Shown piece by piece: positions 35,052 to 43,826 of a stretch of DNA of 64,000 nucleotides. Numbering within the stretch: position 1 is the first letter of the stretch; each line of letters starts with the position of its first letter. Origin of the DNA: Bacteroides salyersiae WAL 10018 = DSM 18765 = JCM 12988 (lineage in GTDB: Bacteria; Bacteroidota; Bacteroidia; Bacteroidales; Bacteroidaceae); the NCBI RefSeq assembly GCF_000381365.1, contig NZ_KB905466.1:1176693-1240692 (forward strand), read 5' to 3'. The position numbers and the translations under genes were made by a program. The notes under the pieces were generated by a model. That model was given only the letters and a program-made list of their open reading frames with translations, was not told where the DNA came from and ran no database searches.

Positions 35052-37952
35052 TTAATGGGATATATCCCCGTTTATACCGACAAAAGCTTCTTCGTCTACA
35101 ATAAATCGATAACTACCGCTTTGTACTTCCTGCGGTGCTTTTCCATCCGGCAGATACACTTTCGCAACGGTATTGACCGGTACGGACAAATTTAGTATAA
35201 ATTTACCGCCTTTTCGGGTCCAGTCTACCGTTATCTTGCCATACAAGGTTTCGTATGTCGCTTTCACAAAACTCAAATCGCCTACGGGCTTCGGAGCGAT
35301 CACAAAATGCCGGTATCCGGGACGGGCGCCTGTCAGATAATCATGTCCGTCGAGCCCGGCAGCATCCGGACGAATACCTGCTAAAGAATGGAAAAACCAT
35401 TCGTCAATCTGCCCCATCATAAAATGATTCCACGAGGAACCTTGCCGGGGATCCCATTGTTCGGTCAGCGTCGTAGCACCGAACTTAAGCTGAAATCCGT
35501 ATCCCGGCGCCTCTTCGTGATTGAACATACGATATACTACTTCATCCCTGCCGGAACGTGCCAAAGCCTGGATAAGATAGCGGTTACCGACATCACCGGT
35601 AGTCAACCGATTGCCATGAGCGGCAATATCCTCTAATAAATGACCGAGCACACGCATCCTCGACGGTACACCGGTTTCAGACTCTCTATTCCCATCGTCC
35701 CCTCTCGCCATACCCAGAAAAAGCGGTAAAGCATTGCTGCATTGACTGCCGGAACCGTATTGTCCGGTTTCCGGATCGACAAAACGACGGTTAAAAGAAC
35801 GTAGGATATCATCAGCCAAACGGGTATAATAACATTCGTCATATTGATTTCCCACCATTGAAGCGGCAAGAACCAGATAACGGACAGTCATATAATAATG
35901 AGCCGTCGCTACCAATGGTACCGGTGTGTTCCGGGAAAAACCGGCACGAAAATCCCCATAATCGTACCAATCGCCCAAACCGAAAGAAAGGATGTTTCCG
36001 TCGGCCCGGGTAGCCAGATAGTCGACATAACGTCTCATATTGGGATAATATTCTTTAATCAGAGTATCATCTCCATAGGTTTCGTAATACATAAACGGGA
36101 AAATGACCAATGCTCCCCCCCATTCGGGAGACTGGGCAAAGGGTTCAAGCCCCGGTCCTTCAAAAAATACGTATTCGGGGGCAGTAGTCGGCATAGCTCC
36201 GTCGGGATGCTGGGCATCCGCCATATTCTGCATTATCTGAGGACCATAAGCTGCCAAGTCGTAATTGTATAACAATCCCGGCCCGTTCAAATGAACCTGC
36301 TCCAGCCAACCTAACTTCTCGCGGTGCGGACAATCGGTAAACACGGATTGCATATTGCTGCGTACCGCTTTCTCTATCAATCGGTGAGCTGCATTGAAAA
36401 TGGGATTGGAACATTCGAATGACGATATCCTAACTGCGGAATTGTAAACAAAACAAGATTGTATACTCTTGATCACCGGCAATTTCCGAGGATTCTTCTG
36501 CCCTTTCAATACAGCCCCCTCCACCTGGATATAACGGAAGCCATAGTACGAAAAACGAGGATGCCACCTCTCCTCACCTTCTCCTTTCAAGGTATACTCA
36601 TAGTAATGTTGCCGCCCCGTCTGGCGTTGGTTGCAAGCCCCTTCTTCCGTCAATGCTTCGGCTACAACAAGAGTCACTTTCTGTCCTTTTTTCCCACGTA
36701 CCACTATTTCCGGAAAACCGGCCAGATTCTGCCCCATATCCAATACAATGGCAGAAGGATCGACCGTCCTTTTGGTGGAAATACAGGCAGTGGCTACCTG
36801 TTCCGGAGTCAGCTTATTCACCGTCTTTACGTCATAACGTTCCATAATTTTGACCGGTGCTGCCTTTTGCGGACGAAGCACCCCTTTGGGTGCCTCCTGT
36901 ATCACTACCGGCCGCCATTTGTCATCATTGAATCCCGGGCAGTTCCATCCTTGCTGTTCCAAACGGGCGTCATAGTCTTCCCCCCCATAAATACAATTGA
37001 ATACAACAGGACTCAGATCATATTTCCATGTCGGATCGGAAGATATCGTTTGTTGCGAACCGTCAGTATAACGGATAAGCAGTTTAAACAAAAGGGTCGG
37101 CGCACCGAAACTAATCTGTAATTTACGATAGCGACCGCCCTGCACATTATAAAAACCATTACCCAACAAGACGCCTATTGCATTTTCACCGGAACGCATC
37201 CGGTGTGTCACATCGTAAGTATTGTAATAAACGCTTTTATCATAATCACTCCAAAGCGGGGCAAATTCGCTATCACCTACTTTCTCCCCATTCAAAGAGA
37301 ACTCATAAAAACCGAGTCCGCATACATAGGCGATGGCTTCGGCCACTTCTTTATCGGACCGGTCCGTACGAAACGACTTTCGCAGGCAGATACTTCTCTT
37401 TGCCAAGGTATCTACTGCTTCCCAGGCGGATTTGACTTCCGGATTCTTCAATTCGCTCCCATGAAAGTTTCTGCCTTGGGGCAAACGGGCTTCCTGCCGG
37501 GTAATAGCACCGATCCATTGCCCGGCAGCCAAATCATCGGGAACGATGTGAAAAACTGCTTCCCAGCTCCATTGCGAAGGGGTATCCGTCTCGTCCCAAA
37601 CACGAACACGCCACAGATAGGTATATGTAGGTTCGACAGAGAAACCGGTTTCGGGCACAGAAACTAACTGGCTTTGGGTGGAAATAATCTTTCCACTATT
37701 CCATACCGAATGCCCTGTACAAGAGTTTTTGATTTCGATTTCATAAGCCGTCTGCCTACTACCGTTATCGGAAGAGTTCAATTGCCAGCCCAAACGGGGA
37801 AGCCGCCCTACAGCAACAAATCCTTCCTGCATTTCACTGGTCAGCTTACCTACCGAAAGAGCGGCCGGTTTACTCGTCGCAAGGTTTTCGGCTGTTAACA
37901 GAAGCGGCCAGCAAAACAGCATAAGCCATAGATATCCTTTTAATTTTATCAT
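35052..37952 (-). CDS. GH78 alpha-L-rhamnosidase (BT1019-like)
   Basis: A 966-residue secreted enzyme with signal MIKLKGYLWLMLFCWPLLLT. It has the full GH78 layout: an FnIII-like N-terminal domain, a rhamnose-binding beta-sandwich (GLGFYEFSLNGEKVGD), DMGQNLAGFPEI, the active-site stretch VFTDCPHREKLGWLEQVH, the (alpha/alpha)6 catalytic domain with GATTLTEQWDP, and a C-terminal beta-sandwich. It begins 17 bp after the GH143/GH142 stop and lies in the order expected for BT1019-BT1020-BT1021. It removes terminal alpha-L-rhamnose from an RG-II side chain; which one is not readable from sequence. Two other GH78 domains in this window presumably take different linkages. Confidence 0.8.
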   Translation of the reverse strand: MIKLKGYLWLMLFCWPLLLTAENLATSKPAALSVGKLTSEMQEGFVAVGRLPRLGWQLNSSDNGSRQTAYEIEIKNSCTGHSVWNSGKIISTQSQLVSVPETGFSVEPTYTYLWRVRVWDETDTPSQWSWEAVFHIVPDDLAAGQWIGAITRQEARLPQGRNFHGSELKNPEVKSAWEAVDTLAKRSICLRKSFRTDRSDKEVAEAIAYVCGLGFYEFSLNGEKVGDSEFAPLWSDYDKSVYYNTYDVTHRMRSGENAIGVLLGNGFYNVQGGRYRKLQISFGAPTLLFKLLIRYTDGSQQTISSDPTWKYDLSPVVFNCIYGGEDYDARLEQQGWNCPGFNDDKWRPVVIQEAPKGVLRPQKAAPVKIMERYDVKTVNKLTPEQVATACISTKRTVDPSAIVLDMGQNLAGFPEIVVRGKKGQKVTLVVAEALTEEGACNQRQTGRQHYYEYTLKGEGEERWHPRFSYYGFRYIQVEGAVLKGQKNPRKLPVIKSIQSCFVYNSAVRISSFECSNPIFNAAHRLIEKAVRSNMQSVFTDCPHREKLGWLEQVHLNGPGLLYNYDLAAYGPQIMQNMADAQHPDGAMPTTAPEYVFFEGPGLEPFAQSPEWGGALVIFPFMYYETYGDDTLIKEYYPNMRRYVDYLATRADGNILSFGLGDWYDYGDFRAGFSRNTPVPLVATAHYYMTVRYLVLAASMVGNQYDECYYTRLADDILRSFNRRFVDPETGQYGSGSQCSNALPLFLGMARGDDGNRESETGVPSRMRVLGHLLEDIAAHGNRLTTGDVGNRYLIQALARSGRDEVVYRMFNHEEAPGYGFQLKFGATTLTEQWDPRQGSSWNHFMMGQIDEWFFHSLAGIRPDAAGLDGHDYLTGARPGYRHFVIAPKPVGDLSFVKATYETLYGKITVDWTRKGGKFILNLSVPVNTVAKVYLPDGKAPQEVQSGSYRFIVDEEAFVGINGDISH

Positions 37953-37969
37953 CTGCCTGATTACTTATT

Positions 37970-40900
37970 TTATTCTAACACATCTTTACATACTATTCTT
38001 TCGAGCGTATCAGACTGTCCGACTATCTTTCCATCCACCAACACCAGCAACCCTTTACCGCGATGATACCGGTCACCATACTTGTCCCAAAGAATCGTCA
38101 GATAATGACCGTGATAGAGAAGATTATCCAAACAGAACCAATCCCACCGGCCATCGGGAAGCAACGGATTCACTTCAACCGTATGATCCGCACGGGGACG
38201 CAAACCTACCAGACCGGTAATTATCAAATCATTGAAAGTGGAATGATTGTAATAACGGCTCCGTTCCTGATCGCCTTTCAACCAATATCCGGTCACTTCA
38301 TCCAAATACTCGCCGATGTAGGGACGCCCCCGGTGATATTGCGATTCTACATACCGTTCCATCTGATGAAAATAGATACTGTCGGTCAGGACAGACTGTG
38401 CAGAACGATTCATAAAATTGGCCATCGCCGTTAAAGTTTGTGCTGAAGCAAACGGCCAGATAGCCCCGTCCCACTCACATTTTCCCACTCCATGCGTACG
38501 GAACTCCGGATGGCGGCGCTCGGCGGTAGTAAGACCGTAAGGAGCAGAAAAGCCGCCTTCATCCATTACCTCTTTCCACGCCACATCGTATTTGCCGGTA
38601 TCGGGCAGATTAAAATACCAGGGAATATACCCGATAGCCTCACGGACATTGGCAAAAGAATCCTTACGCAAGGTTTCGAAAAACGAGTGACGCTCATTCC
38701 AAAGTTTCTCCTGTACCAACTGCTTCAAGGTGTCGGCTTTAAGACGATAGCAAGTTGCACGGTCGTCATTACCGGCCAGCTTATTTAAAGCTGAAAGTGC
38801 TTTAGCATTGCCATACATATAGCTATTGATGGTGGGACGCGCATATTGTTTCCTACGCCCTCCACTGATGGATTCTTCCATTCCATCCTGCACATCACCC
38901 TGCCAGTAAAGGCCTCCGGGCAGACGGTGAGTACTCTCCCAACGCCAGTATTCCGCTTCCAGATCGGGTAACAGATCCATCGTAAACGCACGGTCGCCAC
39001 TGACAAGATAGCGATTGAACACTGCATCTGCATTCCAGGAACTGAAGTTCATCATCTTCTTCATGGGATTCCCCCCGTTGCCACGATACCAGGTACGGAT
39101 GATCTGGTCGAGATATTCCGGACGGCGCAACCAGCGACTTTCATAAATATGATGTCCCACGGCACAAGCTATCAGGTTATATTGGTCGGCATAAGAGCGG
39201 TTGACCAGAAATTCCGTCATACCATATCCCACCGGAGTATCCTTAATATGTTTTCTTAAATTCCACCAACGGAAATAATACATCTCTTCAAAATTCTTTT
39301 GGGGGCATTCGAACAAAGGAATGTTCTCTTCCATCCACTCCGAAGCTTTGGCATTCGGTATGGCCTGCACGATATTCTCGTCTTCCATTGCATTGAAAGC
39401 ATCGGCATAATGACGGAAACCGGCGTACTTCAAAACCGCCGCAGTGGCATCGGCATCAGTCGAAGCTGTGGAAAAATTGGCAATCCGGAATTCGGACAAT
39501 GCTTCCTGTTTTCCAGCGCCGGGCAAGTCATATTCCTGATCGGCAGGCGTTTCGGGAGTGGGAAACATACGGACATTTCCCGTACGAAACAAGATACGTT
39601 CGACAGAAGCTACCGGAGCATAGAACATACGTTGCCCCACCGGCCGGCCGTCTACCGATATCCGGATATTCCGGTCCTTGACAGAGAGTTCAGCCTGTAT
39701 ATGATAAGTCTTTCCGGGCTCATACTTCATCATATTAGAGAAACGTGAACCGCCTTTTGCCCGTAAGATTCCTTCCGAAGTGAGTTCGATACGCGAACAG
39801 GCAATACCATCGGCATCCAGAAATTCGATCTGCAATGTACCACGATCGTTCTGGCCTGCCATGAGATCAAAAGAGACAGTCAGTTGCCGGGAAGCCGGAA
39901 TCTTGCGTTCCACTTTGGCGTAATCGAACGGATCTTTATCCCGCAGGGTCAACCAAGTATTTCCCGCTTCAGTCTCTAAAGAGACAGGTGCCCACAGGGG
40001 TGAATAGATGTTCCATTCCGTCAGATCGGCCAACCGGGCGTAGCGTGAAAAATCTTCTTTAGCATGGCTGCCTGCTTCTGTACGTACCGGAACGGGAATA
40101 CGGGAAATCCATATATCTTCTTTATTCATGCTATACGTCACCCACAGGTTTCCGTCCTCCGGTTTTCCATTGCCTTCTTGAATGCCGCGTGCATATTGAG
40201 GACCATACGATTTATAATTGCCTCCATAACGCATGGGAGGAATTTCTCCGTTTACCAGATTCAAAGTGGTATACTCGAGCCCGTCCTTGCTCAAGGAGAT
40301 GGCCAGTGGCCAACGAAATTCGGAAGGATTGTATACAGTGGCATACATGCCGTCGCTCAATCGCTGTCCCCAGATTTTGGCATTACTGTTCACAAAACCC
40401 TCGGCACGTAACACGGGTTCGGCCCAACTGTGGCCTCCGTCTTCACTGACGGATGTCAAAGCATGCTTCCACAGACAAGCCAGACGGCCGTCGGGCAGTG
40501 TATAGGCATTGAAAGCCTTATAGCGTTTTTTCAACGGAAGATTCGGATCTTCCCTGTCGGCTTCTTCCACCCACTGCATCCAATAGAGAGGGTTATCCAA
40601 TATCTCCCGGCAAGCGGCTACAAATGCCTTATCCTTACTCTTCCGGAAGGGAGGATAAGCAGTGTTCTTTTCATTAAAACCATGATTGTAATAAATGAAG
40701 TATATCGGCCCGTAACTGCCGTCTTTTTTTATTTCACGCACGACGCGTCCTATGCCGTTTCCATCGTTCGGATCATCTTTTTTGTCGAAAGCAACTCCAT
40801 AATTGGCCATCGCTATCAAGCGCCCCGACTTAGAGACATAAAAACCTACCCGTTGGTGCATAATGGCAAAAAGGTCTTTGGCAACCATGCCCGGACGGGA

Positions 40901-41293
40901 TTCCTTCGTATATCCGTCCGGAACGCGGTATGGAGGAAAAAGTACATCCGGATCCGTCCAGTGATACCCGTCCTCGGAAGTCATCAGAAAGGTTTGTGAA
41001 GGAGGTACATGTTCATCGGAAGGATCGGAAAGATAGTGCATATAGAACCGCCCGTTCCAATAAGCTAACATCGGTTGGTGGTTGTATGTCCATCCGTTTC
41101 CGTTAGAAACGTCGGGGTGTTCACGATTGGCGCGCATCACTTGCAGGTTGTGCACACCTACCACCGGAGAGAGTTGCCCGTCATGAGCAGCCGGATTGGA
41201 AAGTTCCTTTCCCGTATAGTGTATCCTGTCCTGCCCGTCAATGGCAGTGACAGGGAGAAACAGGGCTAAAAGTAAAATCGACAGTTTGTTCAT
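37970..41293 (-). CDS. GH143-GH142 bifunctional enzyme: DHA hydrolase plus beta-L-arabinofuranosidase (BT1020-like)
   Basis: An 1107-residue secreted protein with a signal ending near AIDG. Residues 25-430 are a beta-propeller-like domain (LMTSEDGYHW, SEDGGHSW, ISLSKDGLEY). Residues of about 440-600 form a concanavalin-like beta-sandwich, and from about 620 to 1090 comes an (alpha/alpha)6 domain of the MGH1 type (GECEWDGAIWPF-like GKCEWDGAIWPF, YWQGDVQDGMEES). This architecture and its neighbours match BT1020, whose halves define GH143 (2-keto-3-deoxy-D-lyxo-heptulosaric acid hydrolase) and GH142 (beta-L-arabinofuranosidase) and dismantle RG-II chain D. The assignment rests on remembered architecture and gene order. 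The upstream gap holds the MITE-like element. Confidence 0.75.
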   Translation of the reverse strand: MNKLSILLLALFLPVTAIDGQDRIHYTGKELSNPAAHDGQLSPVVGVHNLQVMRANREHPDVSNGNGWTYNHQPMLAYWNGRFYMHYLSDPSDEHVPPSQTFLMTSEDGYHWTDPDVLFPPYRVPDGYTKESRPGMVAKDLFAIMHQRVGFYVSKSGRLIAMANYGVAFDKKDDPNDGNGIGRVVREIKKDGSYGPIYFIYYNHGFNEKNTAYPPFRKSKDKAFVAACREILDNPLYWMQWVEEADREDPNLPLKKRYKAFNAYTLPDGRLACLWKHALTSVSEDGGHSWAEPVLRAEGFVNSNAKIWGQRLSDGMYATVYNPSEFRWPLAISLSKDGLEYTTLNLVNGEIPPMRYGGNYKSYGPQYARGIQEGNGKPEDGNLWVTYSMNKEDIWISRIPVPVRTEAGSHAKEDFSRYARLADLTEWNIYSPLWAPVSLETEAGNTWLTLRDKDPFDYAKVERKIPASRQLTVSFDLMAGQNDRGTLQIEFLDADGIACSRIELTSEGILRAKGGSRFSNMMKYEPGKTYHIQAELSVKDRNIRISVDGRPVGQRMFYAPVASVERILFRTGNVRMFPTPETPADQEYDLPGAGKQEALSEFRIANFSTASTDADATAAVLKYAGFRHYADAFNAMEDENIVQAIPNAKASEWMEENIPLFECPQKNFEEMYYFRWWNLRKHIKDTPVGYGMTEFLVNRSYADQYNLIACAVGHHIYESRWLRRPEYLDQIIRTWYRGNGGNPMKKMMNFSSWNADAVFNRYLVSGDRAFTMDLLPDLEAEYWRWESTHRLPGGLYWQGDVQDGMEESISGGRRKQYARPTINSYMYGNAKALSALNKLAGNDDRATCYRLKADTLKQLVQEKLWNERHSFFETLRKDSFANVREAIGYIPWYFNLPDTGKYDVAWKEVMDEGGFSAPYGLTTAERRHPEFRTHGVGKCEWDGAIWPFASAQTLTAMANFMNRSAQSVLTDSIYFHQMERYVESQYHRGRPYIGEYLDEVTGYWLKGDQERSRYYNHSTFNDLIITGLVGLRPRADHTVEVNPLLPDGRWDWFCLDNLLYHGHYLTILWDKYGDRYHRGKGLLVLVDGKIVGQSDTLERIVCKDVLE

Positions 41294-41300
41294 ATTAAAA

Positions 41301-41486
41301 AAGCCTCTCCCCCGGCCCCTCCCCCAAAGGGAGGGTGGAAGGGGAATGTATTGTTAAATATTTATTAATTCGTAAGACAATCTATCTTCCTTTTCATTAA
41401 GGAGAGGATATATATATTGTCAATAATTTATTAATTTGCAAGACGTTCTCTTTTCCCTCCCTTCGGGGAGGAGCCGGAGAAGAGGC
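41301..41486. repeat. MITE-like inverted repeat element, copy 2, overlapping the GH43 3' end
   Basis: The left arm 41301-41335 (starts AAGCCTCTCCCCCGG) and the right arm 41455-41486 are imperfect inverted repeats around an AT-rich 119-bp centre. Both arms resemble the 35-bp arms at 9666-9778. The right arm and adjacent centre encode the last 18 residues and stop codon of the GH43 gene. Confidence 0.65.
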
Positions 41487-42390
41487 CCCTCACTACCGAA
41501 GCCGGGGCTCTGAAGATCGTTCCATGCTTGTGTCCCTCGGGCATAGATACATTTGCAGTCTCATCCGTAAAATGAATGAAATCTTTGGTTTTCACAGCGC
41601 CGAATATTTTCCGGTTGTAATCGTCGAAATAGATATAATACCAATCACCCACCCTGACCACCGTAGGCCCTTCACAAAACCCGGGGGTAATCGGCGCGGA
41701 AGTAGCTCCGAAAGGACCGGTGGGTGACGGCCCGAAAGCCACTTTTATATTCCGGTTATTCCGGGTGTTATCTTTGACAACCAGTACATAATCTTTCGAA
41801 GTACGTTTCACCAAAGTAGCGTCGATGGCACTGTATCCCGGATCGTAATAAAGCCGGGTGTCAGAAATCCGGTCGAAATCTTTCGTGGTAATGTAATACA
41901 GGCGATGGTTATTGAATTCATCCTCTATCCCTTTTTCAAATTTATAAGGAATGCAGGAGGCCCAGACCACCATAAATTCATCTTTCTCATCATCGTAAAA
42001 CAATTCCGGCGCCCATACATTCACCGTAGTCGAATCATGGGCCATCACCGGGATGAATTTCTCTTCCGACCAATGGATCAAGTCTTTTGAATGTGCATAT
42101 CCGAAACCGAGATCTCCCTTCCAACTCGAAGTCCATACCAAATGGAAAGTACCGTCGCCCGAACGTACAATAGAAGGATCGCGCATGATCTTTTGCTTGC
42201 CGACTTCCGGCTTGAGCCACACACCTGCTATGCTGTCCCAATGGATACCGTCTTCACTATAAATAAACCGAAGGCCCTCTGTGGCCGGCTCATGAAAAGA
42301 GGTAGAGAGATACACCTCTTTTTCTGTACGACAGGAGAGTAAAAGCACTACCATACAAACTCCCATCCATAGACTTTTCAACTTTATCAT
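41431..42390 (-). CDS. GH43 five-bladed propeller lipoprotein, probable alpha-L-arabinofuranosidase (BT1021-like)
   Basis: A 319-residue protein with a lipobox (MVVLLLSC, lipidated C20). The GH43 catalytic triad is visible: base D71 in IMRDPSIV, pKa modulator D190 in YSAIDATL and acid E240 in GFCEGPTVV. The likely role is removing an arabinofuranose from RG-II, as for the GH43 next to BT1020. The last 18 residues (GLFSGSSPKGG and onward) are unusually Gly/Ser/Lys/Arg rich and are encoded inside the inverted-repeat element, so the original C-terminus was probably replaced by its insertion. The gene leads the operon of GH143/GH142, GH78, GH28 and CE19. Confidence 0.75.
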   Translation of the reverse strand: MIKLKSLWMGVCMVVLLLSCRTEKEVYLSTSFHEPATEGLRFIYSEDGIHWDSIAGVWLKPEVGKQKIMRDPSIVRSGDGTFHLVWTSSWKGDLGFGYAHSKDLIHWSEEKFIPVMAHDSTTVNVWAPELFYDDEKDEFMVVWASCIPYKFEKGIEDEFNNHRLYYITTKDFDRISDTRLYYDPGYSAIDATLVKRTSKDYVLVVKDNTRNNRNIKVAFGPSPTGPFGATSAPITPGFCEGPTVVRVGDWYYIYFDDYNRKIFGAVKTKDFIHFTDETANVSMPEGHKHGTIFRAPASVVRGLFSGSSPKGGKRERLAN

Positions 42391-42478
42391 TTCTTTAATT
42401 CGACTGCCTGATATAATATATGTTTACCTATCAAATACTATAAAGATAGACGAAAAGAAAATCGTTTTGTACCCATCT

Positions 42479-42516
42479 TTACGCAAAAGAGTACCTCCTT
42501 ATGCAAGGAAGTACTC
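42479..42516. promoter_or_regulatory. Direct repeat with inverted arms near the GH43 start
   Basis: TTACGCAAAAGAGTAC (42479-42494) is repeated 20 bp later as TTATGCAAGGAAGTAC (42499-42514). The outer AAGAGTAC and GTACTCTT also form an inverted repeat. It lies about 90-125 bp upstream of the GH43 ATG, in the same relative orientation as the arrays at 7.3 and 31.6 kb. Confidence 0.45.
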
Positions 42517-42796
42517 TTCTATTTTGACCATTTGCAAAATGATATTCTTAATCCTACAGAATCACTTCATCAGGAGAAGGGAGAAACGTCACCTCCAAAA
42601 ACTCTCTCCATTTCCCGGTTCGTTTATTCAGATAGTCCGTATAAAAATCAATTACGCAACAAATATCTGTCACTTTCTGATTTTACCATACGATCTGTTT
42701 CCTGAGTTCAAACTAACCGTTCTTTTTAACATTAAAGATCAATCCGTATATTATTATCAGTTAGCTTCAAAAATCATTCTTTAAAGAGGATTTTAT

Positions 42797-42905
42797 TTTT
42801 CCCGTAGAGCTTCTTGGAGTTTCCCGTAGAGTTTCGGACCGTTTCTCGTAGAGAAACCAAACCTAACATACCGGGATAATCAAGTTTACATGCCGGGATA
42901 AATCA
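42797..42905. repeat. Two sets of 22-bp phased repeats, possible operator
   Basis: CCCGTAGAG-type cores start at 42801, 42823 and 42845, exactly 22 bp apart. A second motif, CCGGGATAA, starts at 42871 and 42893, again 22 bp apart. On the minus strand the second motif reads TTATCCCGGTATG and lies just upstream of a TAGGTTTG -7-like box at 42858-42865. Phasing at two helical turns suggests regulator binding. Confidence 0.5.
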
Positions 42906-43094
42906 CATATGCATCCATCTAAAGCAGGAATATACAGAGAAAAGTGCATATTATCCACTTTATTATGCAATTTATCTTTTAGTTGCCGTTATATTTTCAA
43001 AGCACATGTTACAGAAAACAACCATAATGAATCAAAAAGACAGACATTTATCGTTTTCACAAACATTTATCCAACTCTATTATTCCGCACGGAA

Positions 43095-43134
43095 ATTGGC
43101 ACATTGGCATATTGGCACATTAAATCATTATTAA
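43095..43134. repeat. Dispersed intergenic repeat, copy 2
   Basis: The sequence TTGGCACATTGGCATATTGG followed by a CATTATTAA end resembles the element at 31352-31387. It abuts the stop codon of the DUF3826 gene (43131-43133). Confidence 0.4.
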
Positions 43135-43811
43135 AGCGTTCCTCCCCGTGCCTTTACACGTTTGGCCCACTCTTCCCGTTCTTTAGTCAGATTATAACCA
43201 CGCTTCGAGAGATAATTATTGATACGGCCTTTGTACTTGCCAAAGGCCTCGTGCTTTTTCTTAGAACTTTCGGCATCCATAGCATATTCGCGGGCTTCGA
43301 CCAACCAGGCATATATCTGTGCTTTCTCTTCTTCCTTCAATGTCGGAATCATATCCAGTTGTGCACTGTACGTGACGTGCAATACATTATAAGTCATCCC
43401 GTCTTTCACACCTTCAATCTGCCGGTCATTCAAAAACAATGACAAGGCAGCCGGAAAAGCAAAATGAGAACGATAAAGTGCTGCATCCGCTTTGTCACGG
43501 GCAGCCTGTATGGCAGCTTCCTTCGCTTCACCGGTCAGCTTGCTTTTAGCAGCATCGATGGCCGTATCTCTCGCGGTGTAAATATCATTCAGTTCAAAGT
43601 AACGATTGGCAATAATCCGGGTCACTTCACTACGGACATTCCGGTCGGACAGATTCAATCCGTCTACAATTTTTTCCGAACGCATCTTGATAGATGCCAC
43701 ATATTCAGGATCCCGATTCAACGAATCCAACTCCACCGCGGCAACGGAAGAGATGGACAGTATGAACAAAAATACTGTCCAAACCATCCGGTTTCTCTTT
43801 ATTTTATCCAT
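43131..43811 (-). CDS. Secreted DUF3826 protein
   Basis: A 226-residue protein from the ATG at 43811 (the longer frame would use TTG) with signal MVWTVFLFILSISSVAAVEL. It is mostly helical and charged, ending in a conserved-looking block AWLVEAREYAMDAESSKKKH followed by KGRINNYLSKRGYNL. This resembles the C-terminal domain of the CE19 protein at 31.7-33.6 kb. DUF3826 has no function I can name. It begins 15 bp after the PL1 gene and is probably co-transcribed with it, so a periplasmic accessory role in pectin processing is the most that can be inferred. Confidence 0.7.
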   Translation of the reverse strand: MDKIKRNRMVWTVFLFILSISSVAAVELDSLNRDPEYVASIKMRSEKIVDGLNLSDRNVRSEVTRIIANRYFELNDIYTARDTAIDAAKSKLTGEAKEAAIQAARDKADAALYRSHFAFPAALSLFLNDRQIEGVKDGMTYNVLHVTYSAQLDMIPTLKEEEKAQIYAWLVEAREYAMDAESSKKKHEAFGKYKGRINNYLSKRGYNLTKEREEWAKRVKARGGTL

Positions 43812-43826
43812 TGATTCCAATCTCTA

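Larger units (their letters stand above)
42391..43130. other. 740-bp intergenic regulatory region upstream of the GH43 operon
   Basis: This is the longest gene-free stretch in the window. It contains a direct/inverted repeat cluster at 42479-42516, AT-rich spacer, 22-bp phased repeats at 42797-42905 with a candidate -7 box (TAGGTTTG on the minus strand, 42858-42865), and a dispersed repeat at 43095-43134. I see no supported coding frame or structured RNA. Confidence 0.6.

Noticed and set aside
37970..41293. Sialidase or trehalase-like single enzyme
   Set aside because: Propeller, beta-sandwich and (alpha/alpha)6 domains in this order, with GH78 and GH43 neighbours, fit BT1020 (GH143-GH142) better.
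42909..43442. Plus-strand open frame of about 177 codons
   Set aside because: It is largely antisense to the DUF3826 gene, its start lies in repeat-rich spacer, and the protein has no recognisable features.
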